This document shows positions 13,100 to 20,879 of a stretch of 64,000 nt of DNA, piece after piece. Each line of letters begins with the position of its first letter. Position 1 is the first letter of the stretch. Below the pieces are notes generated by a model. That model was not told the origin of the DNA and ran no database searches. It saw only the letters and a list, made by a program, of their open reading frames with translations. Origin of the DNA: Luteimonas sp. MC1750 (lineage in GTDB: Bacteria; Pseudomonadota; Gammaproteobacteria; Xanthomonadales; Xanthomonadaceae); assembly GCF_016615955.1 (NCBI RefSeq), contig NZ_CP067113.1:1550001-1614000 (forward strand), written 5' to 3'. Made by a program: the position numbers and the translations under genes.

Positions 13100-13921
13100 A
13101 TGTCGAGCCCGCGCCCGGTCTTCTACGTCTCCGACGGCACCGGAATCACCGCCGAAACGGTCGGCCACAGCCTCCTCACCCAGTTCCGCGACAGTGCCTT
13201 CGCCACCGAGCGGATCCCGTTCGTGGACAGCGTGGAGCGCGCGCACGAGATCGCCGGGCGCATCCGCGAGGCGGGGGAGGCCAGCGGCCTGCGGCCGGTG
13301 GTGGTGAATTCCTGCATCAACGGCGAGCTGACCACGGCGATCCGGGGCAGCGGCGCGCTGGTCCTCGACGTGCTCGAGCCGTTCATGACCGCGCTCGAGG
13401 CCGAGCTGGGCGAGACCCGCCAGCCACGCGTGGGCCAGGCCCACGGCATGGTCGACTTCGACGCCTACCACAAGCGCATCAACGCGATGAACTATGCGCT
13501 GACCCACGACGACGGCATGTCGATCAACTACGACGATGCCGACGTGATCCTGGTGGCGGTGTCGCGCGCGGGCAAGACCCCCACCTGCGTCTACCTCGCC
13601 CTGCACCATGGCATCGCCGCCGCCAACTATCCGCTGACCGAGGAAGACCTCGAGCACGACCGCCTGCCACCGCGGCTGCGCGCGCACCGGGCGAAGCTGT
13701 TCGGGCTGACCATCGATCCGGTGCGGCTGCAGCAGATCCGCCAGGAGCGGCGGCCGAACTCGCGCTACGCCGAGCCGGAGACCTGCCGGCGCGAGGTGGC
13801 CGCGGCGGAGTCCCTGTTCCGCGCCGAGCGCATCCCGGTGCTGAGCACGACGCATACCTCGATCGAGGAGATTTCAAGCAAGGTGATGAGCACTTTGGGC
13901 ATCCGCCGCGGCATGTTCTGA
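13100..13921 (+). CDS. ppsR: PEP synthase regulatory protein (kinase/pyrophosphorylase)
   Basis: DUF299-family bifunctional enzyme that inactivates PpsA by ADP-dependent phosphorylation and reactivates it by phosphate-dependent dephosphorylation. Visible: the opening [19 protein letters not shown], the substrate region [17 protein letters not shown], and the nucleotide P-loop [14 protein letters not shown]. Length 273 is standard. It is divergent from ppsA, the usual arrangement, which supports the specific name. Confidence 0.95.
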   Translation: MSSPRPVFYVSDGTGITAETVGHSLLTQFRDSAFATERIPFVDSVERAHEIAGRIREAGEASGLRPVVVNSCINGELTTAIRGSGALVLDVLEPFMTALEAELGETRQPRVGQAHGMVDFDAYHKRINAMNYALTHDDGMSINYDDADVILVAVSRAGKTPTCVYLALHHGIAAANYPLTEEDLEHDRLPPRLRAHRAKLFGLTIDPVRLQQIRQERRPNSRYAEPETCRREVAAAESLFRAERIPVLSTTHTSIEEISSKVMSTLGIRRGMF

Positions 13922-13938
13922 GCGTGTAGCATCGGGTC

Positions 13939-14418
13939 ATGTCGCAACTGCTCGCCCGACGCGCACGACTTCCCGGCCTCAGCCGCCTCGGCTGGCTGAT
14001 GGCGCTGTACGCCGAGAACCACGCCCGCCTGGTGCGCCTGTTCGAACCGGGCGACCTCGCCGCCGGCAGCTACGTCTCGAGCGTCGGCGACGGGCTGGAC
14101 CTGCGCCTGGACGTGATCGAACGCCACGCCTATACCAGCGAGCTGCGGATGGCCTACGTGGCGCTCCCCGACCCGGTGACCGGCGAACCCGACCCCTCGG
14201 TCTACCTGCGCTTCTATCGCGATGCCCGGCAGGTCGAAGCCACGCACTGCTATGTCGGCCGCCGCTGGCAGGATGCGATCGGCATGTTCCCGCCGCCGGC
14301 CGCGGTGCTCGGGCACCGGATGCGCATGAACACCTTCCTCGGCAAGTGGCTGCAATACCTGGCCGAGCGCGGCCACGGCGTCGCCACGCTGCGGCAGGAA
14401 AGAAAAAGCCCGCCATGA
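13939..14418 (+). CDS. DUF1249 family protein (YqiB-like)
   Basis: A 159-residue soluble protein of the DUF1249 family, recognised by RLGWLMALYAENHARLVRLF at the start and LRFYRDARQVEATH plus KWLQYLAERGH further on. The molecular function of this family is not known. It follows ppsR by 17 bases and may be co-transcribed with it. It ends just before a stem-loop shared with the tRNA genes on the other strand. Confidence 0.85.
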   Translation: MSQLLARRARLPGLSRLGWLMALYAENHARLVRLFEPGDLAAGSYVSSVGDGLDLRLDVIERHAYTSELRMAYVALPDPVTGEPDPSVYLRFYRDARQVEATHCYVGRRWQDAIGMFPPPAAVLGHRMRMNTFLGKWLQYLAERGHGVATLRQERKSPP

Positions 14419-14429
14419 AGGCGGGCTTT
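14403..14429 (-). terminator. Terminator after the tRNA genes
   Basis: A perfect 10-base-pair stem (AAAGCCCGCC / GGCGGGCTTT, loop of five) followed on the - strand by a run of T (TTTTTC). It sits a few bases past the tRNA-Glu 3' end and overlaps the DUF1249 stop region. The + strand side has only a weak T tail, so it mainly serves the tRNA transcript. Confidence 0.85.
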
Positions 14430-14435
14430 CGTGTG

Positions 14436-14511
14436 TGGCGTCCCCACGGGGATTCGAACCCCGGTGTCCACCGTGAAAGGGTGGTGTCCTAGGCCTCTAG
14501 ACGATGGGGAC
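14436..14511 (-). tRNA. tRNA-Glu (UUC)
   Basis: 76 bases on the - strand. The acceptor stem GTCCCCA pairs with TGGGGAC, the discriminator is G and CCA is encoded. The anticodon arm is CCACC-CTTTCAC-GGTGG, giving anticodon UUC. The T arm GGGGTTCGAATCCCC is canonical. It lies 40 bases downstream of tRNA-Ala on the same strand and ends at the shared terminator. Confidence 0.97.
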
Positions 14512-14551
14512 TTGGATCTGTCCGCACTCACGAACGGCCTGGTTCGTAGAG

Positions 14552-14627
14552 TGGTGGAGCCAGGCGGGATCGAACCGCCGACCTCCTGCATGCCATGCAG
14601 GCGCTCTCCCAGCTGAGCTATGGCCCC
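14552..14627 (-). tRNA. tRNA-Ala (GGC)
   Basis: 76 bases on the - strand. Acceptor GGGGCCA pairs with TGGCTCC (one G-U pair), discriminator A, encoded CCA. The anticodon arm CCTGC-ATGGCAT-GCAGG gives anticodon GGC. The D arm (TAGCTCAGCTGGGAGAGC) and T arm (GGCGGTTCGATCCCGCC) are canonical. It is transcribed together with tRNA-Glu. Confidence 0.97.
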
Positions 14628-14752
14628 ACGTGTTGCGAGCTGGAAATTGTAGGCAGCCTTCGCGGCGACGTCAACACATTGCGACGGGAATTTTTCGCGG
14701 CCGTGCACGGCACGCGATACTGCGCGGCTTCATCGTCCAACCGGAGCCCCGA

Positions 14753-15505
14753 ATGACCCACACCCAGACCCCGCGAACCGCGCTCGTCACCGGCGGCACC
14801 AGCGGCATCGGCGAAGCCATCGCGATCGCGCTGCACGAAGCGGGGCATCGCGTCGTGGTGACCTGCCACGCCGGCGTCGAGGACCCGGCCGCGTGGCGCA
14901 CGGCGCAGTCGGCGGCAGGTCGCGATTTCCGGGTCGAACCGGTCGACGTGGGCGACTACGACAGCTGCCAGGCGATGGCGTCGCGCCTGCACGACGCCGG
15001 CATCGGCGTCGACATCCTGGTCAACGATGCCGGCATCACCCGTGATGCGACGTTCCGCAAGATGGATAAGGCGCAATGGGACGCGGTGCTGCGCACCGAC
15101 CTCGATTCGATGTTCAACGTCAGCAAGCCCTTCGTCGAGGGCATGGCCGCGCGTGGCTGGGGACGCATCGTCAACATCTCGTCGGTCAACGGCACCAAGG
15201 GGCAGTTCGGACAGACCAACTATTCGGCGGCGAAGGCCGGCGTGCAGGGATTCACCAAGGCGCTCGCGCAGGAGATGGCGCGCAAGGGCGTGACCGTCAA
15301 TGCCGTTTCGCCCGGCTACGTCGGCACCACGCTGGTGACGTCGATGAAGCCCGAGATCGTCGAGTCGATCGTGGCCCAGGTTCCGATGGGGCGCCTGGGC
15401 AGGCCGGAGGAGATCGCAGCCGTCGTCGCCTTCCTCTGCAGCGAAGGCGCCGGCTACGTGACGGGTGCCAACATCGCGGTCAACGGCGGCCAGCACATGT
15501 ACTGA
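14753..15505 (+). CDS. phbB: Acetoacetyl-CoA reductase (PhbB-type SDR)
   Basis: NADPH-dependent 3-ketoacyl-CoA reductase of the short-chain dehydrogenase family, the second step of polyhydroxybutyrate synthesis. It shows TGGTSGIGEAIA for cofactor binding, NDAGITRD, the catalytic SSVNG serine and YSAAK Tyr/Lys pair, and the PhaB-type ending GYVTGANIAVNGGQHMY. Length 250. ATG at 14753 follows GGAG. No PHA synthase or thiolase gene is next to it, so related 3-oxoacyl reductase roles stay possible, but the ending favours PhbB. Confidence 0.9.
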   Translation: MTHTQTPRTALVTGGTSGIGEAIAIALHEAGHRVVVTCHAGVEDPAAWRTAQSAAGRDFRVEPVDVGDYDSCQAMASRLHDAGIGVDILVNDAGITRDATFRKMDKAQWDAVLRTDLDSMFNVSKPFVEGMAARGWGRIVNISSVNGTKGQFGQTNYSAAKAGVQGFTKALAQEMARKGVTVNAVSPGYVGTTLVTSMKPEIVESIVAQVPMGRLGRPEEIAAVVAFLCSEGAGYVTGANIAVNGGQHMY

Positions 15506-15535
15506 CCGCTGTCGGCGCGCGACGGACGCGCCGCC

Positions 15536-16123
15536 TCAGTCGCCGTGGCGCGCGTACTCGCTGGTGCTGCCGTCGTTGCCCACCAGCTCAACCGCGTAGG
15601 GGTGCACCGTGCCGTCGGGCATCTCCATGCCGGGCGAACCCGCCGGCATGCCCGGCACGGTGAGTCCACGCGCCTCGGGGCGCTCGGCGAGCAGGCGCTT
15701 CACGTCGGCCGCCGGCACATGGCCCTCGACGAAGTAGCCGTCGATTTCCGCGGTGTGGCAGGAGCCCTTCGCGTAGGGCACGCCGACCCGCTCCTTGATC
15801 GGACCCATGTCCTCGTGGTCGTGCACCTGGACCTGGAAGCCGGCTTCGCGCATGTGCTCGATCCACAGGCCGCAGCAGCCGCAGCTGGGGTGCTTGTGGA
15901 CGACGAGCAGGGAGCGGGCGTCCCCGTTCGCCGGGACGGGACTCTGCGCCGGGGCTGCCGGAGCTGCCGCACCCGGACCCTGTTGCGTTCGGGGAGTGAC
16001 GGTGTCTGCGGAGGCGGCGGTGTCTGCGGACGCCGCCGGCGCACTGGTGGCGGGGGAGCAGGCCAGCAGTCCCGACAGGGTGGCCAGGACCAGCAGCGAG
16101 CGGAAGCTGTTGTTGTAATTCAT
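15536..16123 (-). CDS. DUF411 metal-associated lipoprotein
   Basis: A 195-residue protein of the DUF411 family. It starts with a lipoprotein signal (LSGLLACS, lipid Cys near residue 20), then a Thr/Ala/Pro-rich linker. The DUF411 domain has HPSCGCCGLWIEHM, a Cys pair plus His, and a second Cys/His segment (GSCHTAEIDGYFVEGHVP). Such proteins commonly accompany copper resistance genes and are thought to bind metal; the exact role is not established. ATG at 16123 has GGAG upstream. It lies about 25 bases after copB in the same direction, so it is probably the last gene of the copper operon. Confidence 0.85.
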   Translation of the reverse strand: MNYNNSFRSLLVLATLSGLLACSPATSAPAASADTAASADTVTPRTQQGPGAAAPAAPAQSPVPANGDARSLLVVHKHPSCGCCGLWIEHMREAGFQVQVHDHEDMGPIKERVGVPYAKGSCHTAEIDGYFVEGHVPAADVKRLLAERPEARGLTVPGMPAGSPGMEMPDGTVHPYAVELVGNDGSTSEYARHGD

Positions 16124-16148
16124 GAAGAATGTTCTCCAATGTATTGAA

Positions 16149-17249
16149 TCAGAACCAGAATCGGATGCCGGCGACCACGTGGGTCTCGCGACTCGCACCA
16201 TCCCGGGCCCGGGCGAGCCGTGCGGTCTGGCCGAAATCGCGTTCGTGGGTCACGCCCACATACGGCGCGAAGCGGCGGTGGAGCTCGTAGCGCAGCCGCA
16301 GCCCGGCCTCGACGGTCGACAGCCCTGAACCGACGTCGCGGCCCGGGTCGGTCCTGCCATGGACGGTGGCCTCCAGGGAGGTCTCGAGTATGAGCCGGTT
16401 GGTCAGAAGCAGGTCGTAGCCGGCTTCGAGCTCGAGCATGCTGCGCCCCGATCCGCCGAACCAGGCGGTGGCCGAAACCTCGACCAGGTAGGGCGCCAGG
16501 CCCTGGATGCCGACGCCCAGCCAGTCCTGCGCGTCTCCGGGCGCAAAGTCATGGCGGACGCCCGCGAGCAGGTCCCACCACGGGGTCACGCTGCGGCCGT
16601 ACATCAGGTCCAGGCTGGCCGCCCCGGTGCGCCCACCCGAGCGCTCACCTTCCGAGCGCAGCCACAGCCTGCGGGTATCGCCACCGATCCAGCCCTCGGC
16701 CTCCCAGGCCTGGCCGCCGCCGTGGTCGCCATCCCAGGCTTCGAGGCGTTCGAACAGCAGCAGGTGGTTCGTGCCGGGGCCGTGGCTCATCGGATGACTC
16801 ACCGCGGGGAAGGCCGCGGCGCGGTCGGCATCGGTGAGGGCGGGGATCGGGGTCAGCGGGGACATGTCCGCATGTCCTGCATGTCCGGCATGTGCGGCGT
16901 GTGCGGCGTGTGCGGCGTGTGCGGCGTGTGTGGCATGTCCGCCATGACCTGCGCGCCCTCCGTGCGCGGCTTGCCCAGCCTGTCCCGCATGTCCCGCATG
17001 TCCCGCGTGCCCTGCGTGCCCCGCATTTCCGGCTGGCGGAGTTGGCGCCGCGTGGTAGTCGTCCGGCGCATGGTAGTCGTCCGGCGCATGGTGGTCGTGC
17101 GGCACATGGTGGTCGTGCGCCGCGTGGTGCTCGTGGGCCGCATGTTCGGCGTCGGAGCCCTGCACCTGAGCTGCCACCTGCCCGGTCGGAACAACGGCCA
17201 GCGCGAGTGCGAGCGCTGCCGCAAGGATCGTGCGATGGCCGGTGCTCAT
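16149..17249 (-). CDS. copB: Copper resistance outer-membrane protein CopB
   Basis: Outer-membrane copper-binding barrel of the CopB family, 366 residues. A signal peptide (residues 1-26) is followed by a long His/Asp/Ala/Gly-rich stretch (about residues 30-130). That stretch holds runs of HH, DYH and many AGH, AAH and GGH triplets. The conserved C-terminal barrel contains LLLFERLEAWDGD, DLMYGRSVTPWWDLLAG and a terminal Phe (AGIRFWF). The ATG overlaps the copA stop codon by four bases. The His-rich part is unusually long and is built from 9-base DNA repeats, so its length probably varies between strains. Confidence 0.93.
   Translation of the reverse strand: MSTGHRTILAAALALALAVVPTGQVAAQVQGSDAEHAAHEHHAAHDHHVPHDHHAPDDYHAPDDYHAAPTPPAGNAGHAGHAGHAGHAGQAGQAAHGGRAGHGGHATHAAHAAHAAHAAHAGHAGHADMSPLTPIPALTDADRAAAFPAVSHPMSHGPGTNHLLLFERLEAWDGDHGGGQAWEAEGWIGGDTRRLWLRSEGERSGGRTGAASLDLMYGRSVTPWWDLLAGVRHDFAPGDAQDWLGVGIQGLAPYLVEVSATAWFGGSGRSMLELEAGYDLLLTNRLILETSLEATVHGRTDPGRDVGSGLSTVEAGLRLRYELHRRFAPYVGVTHERDFGQTARLARARDGASRETHVVAGIRFWF
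16865..17110. repeat. Histidine-coding short tandem repeats in copB
   Basis: Imperfect 9-base units (such as GTGTGCGGC and CATGTCCGC on the + strand) encode AGH/AAH triplets on the - strand. A 15-base unit near 17050-17110 encodes DYHAP/DHHVP. Unit copies are nearly identical, so slippage could add or remove metal-binding histidines without changing frame. Confidence 0.85.
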
Positions 17250-19117
17250 GCGCCTTCCTCCACCCGCACCTCGCGCATCATTCCCGCCTCCATGTGGTAG
17301 AGCAGGTGGCAATGGAAGGCCCAGCGGCCGAGGGCATCGGCGCGCACGCGGAAGCTGCGCCGGGTGCCCGGCGGCATGTCGACGGTGTGCTTGCGCAGCT
17401 GGAAGCGGCCGTCCGCGTCCTCGACGTCGCTCCACATGCCGTGGAGGTGGATGGGATGGGACATCATCGTGTCATTGACCAGGGTGACGCGCAGGCGCTC
17501 GCCGTAGCGCATGCGCAGCGGTTCGGCGTCCATGAACGACAGGCCGTCGAAGGACCAGGCGAACTTCTCCATGTGGCCGGTGAGGTGCAACTCCACCTCG
17601 CGGCCCGGATCGCGGCCATCGGGATCGTCGAACAGGCTGCGCATCGCGCCATAGGTGAGCACGGTGCGCCCGTTGCCGCGAAGGCCGACTCCGGGATCCT
17701 CGAGCCGCGGTGCCAGCGACATCGCCTGCATGTCGACGAGGGGATTGCCGCGTTCACTGTCGGGGTGGCGCTGCATGCCGTGCGCGGAGGAGTCAGCGGG
17801 CTGCTTGCCAGGGCCGTGGCCCATGGCGACGTGATCCATTCCGGCGTGATCCATTCCAGCGTGATCCATTCCGCCGTGGTCCATCCCGGCGTGATCCATC
17901 GGCGCGGATCCCGTCGACGCATGCTGCATTCCGCCGTGATCCATCGCGCCATGGTCCATCCCGCCATGGTCCATCCCGCCGTGCCCCATGTCGTCCATCG
18001 TCAGCAGCGGGCGTGGATCCAGGGCAGGTACCGGCGGCACGAGGCCGTGGCGTACCGCCAGCGTCCCGCGGGCGTAGCCCGTCCGCCCGGAGTCCTGGGC
18101 GAAGATGGCGAAGGCATCGGCGCCCGCGGGCTCGACCAGCACGTCGAAGGTCTCCGCCGCCGCGATCCGGAATTCGTCCACGGTGACCGGATGGATGTAC
18201 TGGCCATCGGCCGCGACGACGGTCAGCTCGAGTCCCGGGATCCGCACGTCGAAATAGGTCATTGCGGACGCGTTGATGAAGCGCAGCAGCACGCGTTCGC
18301 CGGGCCTGAACAGGCCGGTCCAGTTTCCGGCGGGCGCGGTGCCGTTGAGCAGGTAGGTATAGGTGTGGCCGTTGATGTCGGAGATGTCGCTGGGCGTCAT
18401 CCGCATCCGGTCCCACATCGCGCGCTCGCGCAGCGCCGGCCCGACCCCGTTCGCGCGGGCGTGGCGCACCAGGTCACCGACCGTCGGCCGGTACCAGTTG
18501 TCGTAGCCCGCGTCCTTCTTCATGCGCCGGAACAGCGCCGTCGGGTCCATGTCCGTCCAGTCCGACAGCAGGACCACGTGCTCGCGGTCGAAGTGGTAGG
18601 GCGGTGGTTGGATCGGGTCGATGACCAGCGCGCCGTACAGGCCCGCCTGCTCCTGGAACATCGAATGGCTGTGGTACCAGTAGGTCCCCGACTGGCGGAC
18701 GTCGAAGCGGTACTCCCAGGCTTCGCCCGGCGCGATGCCGTCGAAGCTGAGGCCCGGCACGCCGTCCATGTTGGCCGGCAGCAGCAGGCCATGCCAGTGG
18801 ATCGACGTCCAGTCGTGGCGCAGCCGGTTGGCCACGCGCAGCAGGACGTTGTCGCCCTCGCGCATCCGCAGCGTGGGACCGGGGAGGCTGCCGTTGACCG
18901 TGGTGGCCAGGCGCGGGCGGCCGGTGAAATCAGCCGGCGAGCGGCCGATCGACAGGTCGAGACGGCTGCCTGCCAGCACGGGCACCGGCGGCTGCACCGC
19001 GAGCGCGGACCGGCTGCCAAGGCCAAGTGCCGCCAGGGCGCCGCCGCCGGCCAGTCCCTGGACAAAGCGCCGGCGCGGAATGGACGCGCCGGAGCGCGGA
19101 AAGCGGGAAACGTGCAT
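17246..19117 (-). CDS. copA: Multicopper oxidase CopA (Tat-exported)
   Basis: Periplasmic copper oxidase of 623 residues that protects by oxidising Cu(I) and binding copper. A twin-arginine signal (RRRFVQGLAGGGALAALG) starts the protein. Copper ligands: HWHG near residue 105, HSH near 148, HPIHLHG near 550, and HCHLLYHMEAGMM at the end, which supplies the type 1 site. A linker near residues 375-440 is packed with MDHGGMDHAGMDH-type Met/His repeats. The first ATG at 19117 gives the Tat signal. The gene order copL-copA-copB is the xanthomonad copper operon. Confidence 0.96.
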   Translation of the reverse strand: MHVSRFPRSGASIPRRRFVQGLAGGGALAALGLGSRSALAVQPPVPVLAGSRLDLSIGRSPADFTGRPRLATTVNGSLPGPTLRMREGDNVLLRVANRLRHDWTSIHWHGLLLPANMDGVPGLSFDGIAPGEAWEYRFDVRQSGTYWYHSHSMFQEQAGLYGALVIDPIQPPPYHFDREHVVLLSDWTDMDPTALFRRMKKDAGYDNWYRPTVGDLVRHARANGVGPALRERAMWDRMRMTPSDISDINGHTYTYLLNGTAPAGNWTGLFRPGERVLLRFINASAMTYFDVRIPGLELTVVAADGQYIHPVTVDEFRIAAAETFDVLVEPAGADAFAIFAQDSGRTGYARGTLAVRHGLVPPVPALDPRPLLTMDDMGHGGMDHGGMDHGAMDHGGMQHASTGSAPMDHAGMDHGGMDHAGMDHAGMDHVAMGHGPGKQPADSSAHGMQRHPDSERGNPLVDMQAMSLAPRLEDPGVGLRGNGRTVLTYGAMRSLFDDPDGRDPGREVELHLTGHMEKFAWSFDGLSFMDAEPLRMRYGERLRVTLVNDTMMSHPIHLHGMWSDVEDADGRFQLRKHTVDMPPGTRRSFRVRADALGRWAFHCHLLYHMEAGMMREVRVEEGA

Positions 19118-19222
19118 GGAAGATCCTGGTCACAGGGCCAACGCCACGGCAGCGCAGGCGTCGGAGGTCATCGGATCGCCCCCGGGGAGGGGGCGCAGCA
19201 ACGGCGCCGGAGGGCGCGGCCT

Positions 19223-19654
19223 TCAGGCGATGGGTGGCCGGATCGGACTGGACAGGGACGGCGACGGATGGCCGATGGCCAGCGGATGCAGGATCAGGCT
19301 CGCATGCGCCGGGGCGGCACCGAGGGCGAGCGCCGCCGGGACGGCCGCCGCGGCGTGCATGCATGCCTGCCGGCATTCGGCGCTCTGGTCGCAGGGTTCT
19401 TCATCCCCGGCATGGCCAACGTGGTCTGACGACGGGGGGGGCTGGTGCGGGGGCAGGGCAGCGACCGCGTGCCCGGGGCAACCGTCCGTGCCCGCCTGGC
19501 CCGCCGTGCCGACCGCTTCGTCGACTCCGACGGCCATCGACAGTGCCGCGGGTTCCGCCGGAAGGGAGGCCAGCACGCCGGCCACGGCGCCGCCGATGCC
19601 ATCCAGCATCAGGGCGAGGATCAGCAGGATCCGCAGGGGCAGGGCACGTATCAC
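19223..19654 (-). CDS. copL: CopL-family copper regulatory protein
   Basis: A 143-residue small exported protein with an N-terminal hydrophobic signal (LPLRILLILALMLDGIGG), scattered Cys and His (for example CPGH, HVGHAGDEEPCDQSAECRQACMH) and the family-typical SPIRPPI tail. CopL proteins lie just upstream of copA in Xanthomonas and are needed for copper-induced expression of copAB (established for the family). The start is a GTG at 19654 with no ribosome site, directly after a palindrome and a TAGAAT hexamer. The assignment rests on position, size, composition and the tail, not on strong sequence identity. Confidence 0.75.
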   Translation of the reverse strand: MIRALPLRILLILALMLDGIGGAVAGVLASLPAEPAALSMAVGVDEAVGTAGQAGTDGCPGHAVAALPPHQPPPSSDHVGHAGDEEPCDQSAECRQACMHAAAAVPAALALGAAPAHASLILHPLAIGHPSPSLSSPIRPPIA

Positions 19655-19663
19655 GATGCCGCA

Positions 19664-19689
19664 ATTCTACTTCGGACCGTCGTCCGAAG
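19664..19689 (-). promoter_or_regulatory. Palindrome and -10-like site upstream of copL
   Basis: A perfect 8-base-pair inverted repeat with a four-base loop (CTTCGGAC-CGTC-GTCCGAAG, 19670-19689) touches TAGAAT (- strand, 19664-19669), which matches five of six bases of TATAAT. A start point about seven bases on would give only a few leader bases before the copL GTG. It overlaps the 3' end of the TRIC gene, so codon constraints could also explain part of it. Confidence 0.5.
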
Positions 19690-20341
19690 ATGACTGAGGG
19701 CTGCGCGCCACCGGCAGCCGCCAGCCCCAGCGCAGCGCCGCCATGCGCAGCCCGAAGCAGGTCAGTCCGGCCACCAGCGCGCTGGCGAGCACGGGCAGCC
19801 CCAGCAGGTGCCCGGCCACCACGATGCCGGCGCCGGCCAGGGCCGCGACGGCATAGAGTTCGGAGCGCAGCACCGCCGGGACGTCGGCCAGCAGGATGTC
19901 ACGCGCCATGCCGCCGCCGATGCCGGTCAACATGCCCATCAACGCGGCCATGACCGGACTGAGCCCGAACGCCAGGGCCTTCTGCGTGCCGGCCACCGCG
20001 AAGAACGCCAGGCCGATGGCGTCGAGCAGGCGCACCGGATTGCGCAGGCGCTCGATCAACGCCGACCAGTAGAAGGCCACCACGCCGGCGGCTAGCGCCA
20101 CCGCGAGATAGCGCCAGTCCTCGAAGGCCGCCGGTGGGGTGTCGCCGATCAGCACGTCGCGGCTGATGCCGCCGAAGGTCGAGGCTGCGAACGACACCAC
20201 CAGCACGCCGAACAGGTCCAGGCGCCGGCGCACCGCCGCCGTGGCGCCGCTGACCGCGAAGGCGAAGGTGCCGAAGAGGTCCAGCACCAGCACCAGGGTG
20301 CGGTGGAACTCGAGCGAGCCCTGGAAATCGGGAGGAAGCAT
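19667..20341 (-). CDS. TRIC cation channel family protein (YicG/UPF0126)
   Basis: A 224-residue integral membrane protein with about seven helices and two repeated TRIC units (FAVSGATAAVRRRLDLFGV; later FAVAGTQKALAFGLSPVMAALMG). Each unit is followed by a glycine-rich GGxxRD turn (GGISRDVLIGDTP; GGGMARDILLADVP). Bacterial TRIC proteins are trimeric monovalent cation channels. ATG at 20341 is used; an in-frame GTG at 20392 adds 17 non-conserved residues. It is in line with DUF2269 upstream and copL downstream. Confidence 0.9.
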   Translation of the reverse strand: MLPPDFQGSLEFHRTLVLVLDLFGTFAFAVSGATAAVRRRLDLFGVLVVSFAASTFGGISRDVLIGDTPPAAFEDWRYLAVALAAGVVAFYWSALIERLRNPVRLLDAIGLAFFAVAGTQKALAFGLSPVMAALMGMLTGIGGGMARDILLADVPAVLRSELYAVAALAGAGIVVAGHLLGLPVLASALVAGLTCFGLRMAALRWGWRLPVARSPQSSSDDGPK

Positions 20342-20402
20342 GCGGCGAGTATTGGCCAAAAGCGCCGCGCCTGCGCGCGCGGCTCCGCTCACCGGGGACG
20401 TG

Positions 20403-20879
20403 TCACCCGGCGAAGGGCAGCTGCCGGGCCACCATCATGTAGAAGATCGCCAGGAACGAGACCAGGGCCGGCACGCCCAGCGCGACCCAGATCGCCAGGA
20501 TCCTGCCGTAGCCCCGCGGAAGCGGCGTGCCGCTCGCGTCCGCCTCGACGGCGATGTCGCGCAGCCGCATCTGCAGCCAGACCACCGGCAGCCAGCACAG
20601 CGCGGCGAGCACGAAGGCGACGGTGGACCACAGCAGCCAGGGCTCGGTCAGCGGGTAGCCGATCTGGTGGGCGAGCCAGAACCCGGTCACCGGCTGGATG
20701 ACGATCGTCGTCGCGGTGAAGATCCAGTCCGCGACCACCACGTAGCGCGCGACCACCGCGATCGCATGCACGTCCCGCGTCAGACTGACGAACAGCAGGT
20801 AGAACGCGGTGCCGACGCCGGTGCCGAAGAGCAGCGTCGACGACAGCACGTGCAGGTATTTAACGAGGATCAGGTCCAT
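20403..20879 (-). CDS. DUF2269 family membrane protein
   Basis: A 158-residue inner-membrane protein with about four helices, beginning KYLHVLSSTLLFGTGVGTAFYL, which is typical of DUF2269. Conserved His residues in the first helices could bind haem or metal, but the function of the family is not known. It overlaps the end of the SDR-DoxX fusion gene by 20 bases, so the two are probably one operon. Confidence 0.85.
   Translation of the reverse strand: MDLILVKYLHVLSSTLLFGTGVGTAFYLLFVSLTRDVHAIAVVARYVVVADWIFTATTIVIQPVTGFWLAHQIGYPLTEPWLLWSTVAFVLAALCWLPVVWLQMRLRDIAVEADASGTPLPRGYGRILAIWVALGVPALVSFLAIFYMMVARQLPFAG

Noticed and set aside
16865..17110. Regular short repeats looking like a CRISPR array
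   Set aside because: The units are 9 and 15 bases long, have no spacers and are in frame within copB, coding for His-rich peptide.
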